Shown here one piece after another: positions 61,841 through 64,000 of a stretch of 64,000 nt of DNA (within the stretch, counting starts at the first letter, position 1; each line of letters begins with the position of its first letter). Source of the DNA: Nocardia blacklockiae (GTDB lineage: Bacteria > Actinomycetota > Actinomycetes > Mycobacteriales > Mycobacteriaceae); contig NZ_JADLRJ010000003.1 in the NCBI RefSeq assembly GCF_015477355.1, positions 62,001 to 126,000 on the forward strand. Direction: 5' to 3'. The notes below the pieces were generated by a model. That model was given only the letters and a program-made list of their open reading frames with translations. It ran no database searches and was not told the DNA's origin. A program made the translations under genes and the position numbers.

Positions 61841-62011
61841 GCCGATGCCTTTCGCAGTAGCCCGACACCCGCGGGGGTCTTGTGGATCTCCACGAGTAGC
61901 GGCAGCCAGAGTGCCCGCAACCCTCACTCGATTGTGGCAGCCGAATGGAGGAAACGACAATCGGTACAGGTTGCGCGCCCGGGACAGCCTACCTGGAACC
62001 TGTACCAGCGA

Positions 62012-62635
62012 TCAGTACCAGCCGTGGGACTGCCAGAACGCCCACGCGCCGTCCGGGCTGCCGTACCGCTGGTTCATGTAGTCGTAGGTCCACCGGAGCT
62101 GAGTGACCGGGTTGCAGCACCAGTCCGGGCCGTGGGTGCTCATCTTGTACGCCGGCAGCGCCTGGCCCAGTCCGTAGGCGCCCGACTCGGGGTTGATGGC
62201 GAAGGTGTTCCAGCCGCTCTCCCTGGTGATGATGTTGTCGAACGCCGGGAACTGATGCGGCGGAACGATGAACAGCGCCATCGTCTTCGGTGCCAGCCGG
62301 AACGCCGGCAGCACCACGCCCAGGCCCATACCGACCACATCGGGCAGCATCGCCGAGCCGGTCGGGGTGCGCCCGGCACAGATGTCCGGACCGGGCCGCC
62401 CGGCGCCCGCGGACGCCGCCCGCGTCGCCCCGGGACCGAACGCCGCCATGCTGTCGGCCAGTTCCTGCGCCGACACCGGCACCTCGGGGTCGCCGACGGC
62501 GGCACAGGCGGGGGCGGCGGTCGCGCCGTCCTCGGCCGCGGCAACCGCCGCGCACACCGTGAGCGCCGCCGTCAGCAAGGCGGCGACGGCGACCTTTCCG
62601 ACCCAGCGCACGATGCGTGATCTCGGCTGCGGCAT
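62012..62635 (-). CDS. Secreted muralytic (lysozyme-like/transglycosylase-type) protein
   Basis: A 207-residue exported protein: twin-basic N-terminus and hydrophobic stretch (RIVRWVGKVAVAALLTAALTVCAAVAAA), then a spacer of about 70 residues, and a C-terminal lysozyme-like domain IITRESGWNTFAINPESGAYGLGQALPAYKM...DWCCNPVTQLRWTYDYMNQRYGSPDGAWAFWQSHGWY. The Glu of RESGWN is the likely catalytic residue, as in transglycosylase/RPF-type enzymes that cut peptidoglycan glycan chains. ATG 62635 was chosen because AAAGGAGCG lies nine bases upstream; GTG 62644 has it too close. The protein would act in wall turnover or resuscitation-like growth. Confidence 0.83.
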   Translation of the reverse strand: MPQPRSRIVRWVGKVAVAALLTAALTVCAAVAAAEDGATAAPACAAVGDPEVPVSAQELADSMAAFGPGATRAASAGAGRPGPDICAGRTPTGSAMLPDVVGMGLGVVLPAFRLAPKTMALFIVPPHQFPAFDNIITRESGWNTFAINPESGAYGLGQALPAYKMSTHGPDWCCNPVTQLRWTYDYMNQRYGSPDGAWAFWQSHGWY

Positions 62636-62754
62636 CGCGGGCACGCTCCTTTCGCGTCAACCTGTGAATCACGAAAAGCGGGTGGTGCGAAACCGAGCAA
62701 ACCACTAGTAGACCGTGCGAGAGGCGAAGCCGCCCGGCGTGTCCGTGGGCGAGA

Positions 62755-64000
62755 TCAGGGCTCGTTCATGCCGAGCAGCGCGCGCAGATGTCGCGGCGCG
62801 GGGGAGCCGTGCGCCAGCATGGCGTCGTGCCAGCCGCGCACCGAGACCGCGGCGGGCCGGGCGTCGGCGATCGCGGACATCTCGGTGTAGCCGACGAAGT
62901 AGGTCGACAGCTGGGTGGAGCTCAGCCGCGCGCGCCGCCACTTGCCGGCCGCCTCGCCCTCCTCCTGGAAACCGCGGCGCACCATCAGGTCCATCGCCTC
63001 GGCCTCGCCCAGACCGTCGCAGTGCACGCCCTGATCCAGCACGGCGTTGATGGTCGTGCGCAGCAACGACTTCAGCCGCTGCAGCCGCACCGGCACGCCG
63101 CCGAAACCGCGCTCGGCCATCAGTCGCTCGGCGTACACGGCCCAGCCCTCGATGAAGGTGCCGCTGGCGCACATCGCCCGCACCGCCGTCGCCCCGCGGA
63201 ACCGGCGGGCGTGCGCGAGTTGCAGGAAGTGTCCCGGCATCGCCTCGTGCACGGTGAGATTGCGCAGCATGTGGTTGTTGTATTCGCGGTAGAACGACGC
63301 CACGCGCTGCTCGGACCAGTCGGCCGGGGTGGGCGCGATGGCGAAGAACGTCGGCAGGTCACCGGATTCCAGCGGGCCGACCGGATCGCAGTAGGCCACG
63401 GCCACGCCCCGCGCGAACTCCGGCATCTCCTGCAGGACCAGGGCGTCGTCGACCGGTGTCACGAGATCGTGTGCGGCGACGAAGGATTCGGCCTCGGCGA
63501 GGGCGGCCTCGGCGACCGCGACCACGGTGCCGTCGTGCGGGCGCTCGGTCGCGAGCCGGGCCAGGGCGGTGCGGACGGTGTCGTCGTCGGGGTTCGCGAC
63601 GCCGAGCAATTCGCCTGCGGCGGCGCGCATCTGGTCCGCGACGAGGTCGAGGTGGCGCTCGGCGCGGGCCAGCAGTTCGCCCGCGCTCAGCTCGGTGTCG
63701 AGGGTGTGCCAGAGTTTCGCCTCCCACAGCCGCCGGCCCAGCTGCGGGTCGCGGGCGGACCGGTCGCGGCGCTCGCCGAGCCAGCGCGTGAACTCCGCCA
63801 GGGCCGCGAGCGCCGCGGCGGTCTGCGGGCCGACGTCCGCGCCGGGCACCTGCGCGGCCAGCCGGGGGACCTCCGCGCGGATCAGTCCGGCGACGCCCTC
63901 GAACTGCCCGATCGCGGTCTCGACGTGGACGCGCGGGCACTCGCCGAGTACGGCGCGGGCGGTGGCCAGCGCGTCGGGCAGCGCGGCCAGCCGGGCGGCG
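62755..64000 (-). CDS. DUF885-family protein (5' partial, runs off the window end)
   Basis: C-terminal 415 residues of a DUF885 protein, a family of probable metallo-carboxypeptidase-like enzymes. The zinc-type motif HEAMPGHFLQLAH and the later GTFIEGWAVYAERLM and SSTQLSTYFVGYTEM are family hallmarks. The frame stays open to the last base of the window, so the start lies beyond it. No signal peptide is therefore visible. It ends 120 bases from the start of the secreted lysozyme-like gene, on the same strand. Peptide hydrolysis is likely but the substrate is unknown. Confidence 0.87.
   Translation of the reverse strand, partial: AARLAALPDALATARAVLGECPRVHVETAIGQFEGVAGLIRAEVPRLAAQVPGADVGPQTAAALAALAEFTRWLGERRDRSARDPQLGRRLWEAKLWHTLDTELSAGELLARAERHLDLVADQMRAAAGELLGVANPDDDTVRTALARLATERPHDGTVVAVAEAALAEAESFVAAHDLVTPVDDALVLQEMPEFARGVAVAYCDPVGPLESGDLPTFFAIAPTPADWSEQRVASFYREYNNHMLRNLTVHEAMPGHFLQLAHARRFRGATAVRAMCASGTFIEGWAVYAERLMAERGFGGVPVRLQRLKSLLRTTINAVLDQGVHCDGLGEAEAMDLMVRRGFQEEGEAAGKWRRARLSSTQLSTYFVGYTEMSAIADARPAAVSVRGWHDAMLAHGSPAPRHLRALLGMNEP

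Overview
The window is high-GC actinobacterial chromosome, most likely Nocardia or a close mycolic-acid-containing relative. The pointers are an mce operon, a KasA-type ketosynthase beside a DesA-type desaturase and a FadD32-type acyl-AMP ligase, a DinB/mycothiol-transferase-like protein, and DUF5995, DUF732 and DUF6412 proteins. Species assignment is inference; no rRNA, tRNA, CRISPR array or insertion sequence was recognised.

Layout. 1-7.5 kb: an mce operon on the + strand (end of yrbEB, mceA to mceF, and an Mce-associated protein) with start/stop overlaps at most junctions. 7.5-13.6 kb: a DUF6412 protein, a YidC paralogue, a long imperfect hairpin, then on the - strand a hypothetical protein, a GMC oxidoreductase, a YdcF-like protein and cytochrome oxidase subunit I. 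13.8-20.3 kb: a Clp/Hsp100 ATPase, a SnoaL-like protein behind a KstR-like operator, and an AraC regulator divergent from a MymA/EthA-like monooxygenase, an arrangement like mycobacterial virS-mymA. 20.5-24.7 kb: a compact alkylation-repair cassette (ogt, 2OG-Fe(II) oxygenase, Ada zinc-domain protein), an ACT-domain protein, a PLP enzyme and a CGNR protein. 25.0-28.9 kb: MarR regulator, MFS exporter fused to three carboxypeptidase-regulatory-like domains, and a YceI protein carrying the same extra domain. A second copy of the fused exporter lies at 56.5-59.0 kb and still carries a vestige of the marR 3' end, so it is a duplicate.

29.0-32.6 kb holds small regulatory and secreted-protein genes. 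32.6-36.3 kb looks like an accessory patch with more A+T-rich intergenic DNA: a ribbon-helix-helix plus RAMA-domain protein, a 55-residue membrane protein, a Fic protein, an excalibur lipoprotein and a broken inositol-monophosphatase gene, with inverted repeats containing AAAGTAC. 36.3-44.9 kb is a seven-gene - strand operon (putative di-iron protein, ferredoxin reductase, aldehyde dehydrogenase, Baeyer-Villiger monooxygenase, SDR, esterase, acyl-CoA ligase) facing a TetR regulator across an array of GCAACA/TGTTGC half-sites. The gene content predicts a route from a hydrophobic substrate through ketone, ester, alcohol and acid to an acyl-CoA.

46.1-50.7 kb is a mycolate/fatty-acid patch (desA, kas, fadD32-like). 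50.7-56.4 kb has a cupin, an SDR-thiolase pair, a large hypothetical protein and a DUF72 protein. 59.0-64.0 kb has lipB, DoxX, a DinB-like protein, a DUF475 membrane protein, a secreted muralytic-type enzyme and the C-terminal part of a DUF885 protein running off the end. Genes cut by the window are yrbEB (5' end missing) and the DUF885 gene (5' end missing).
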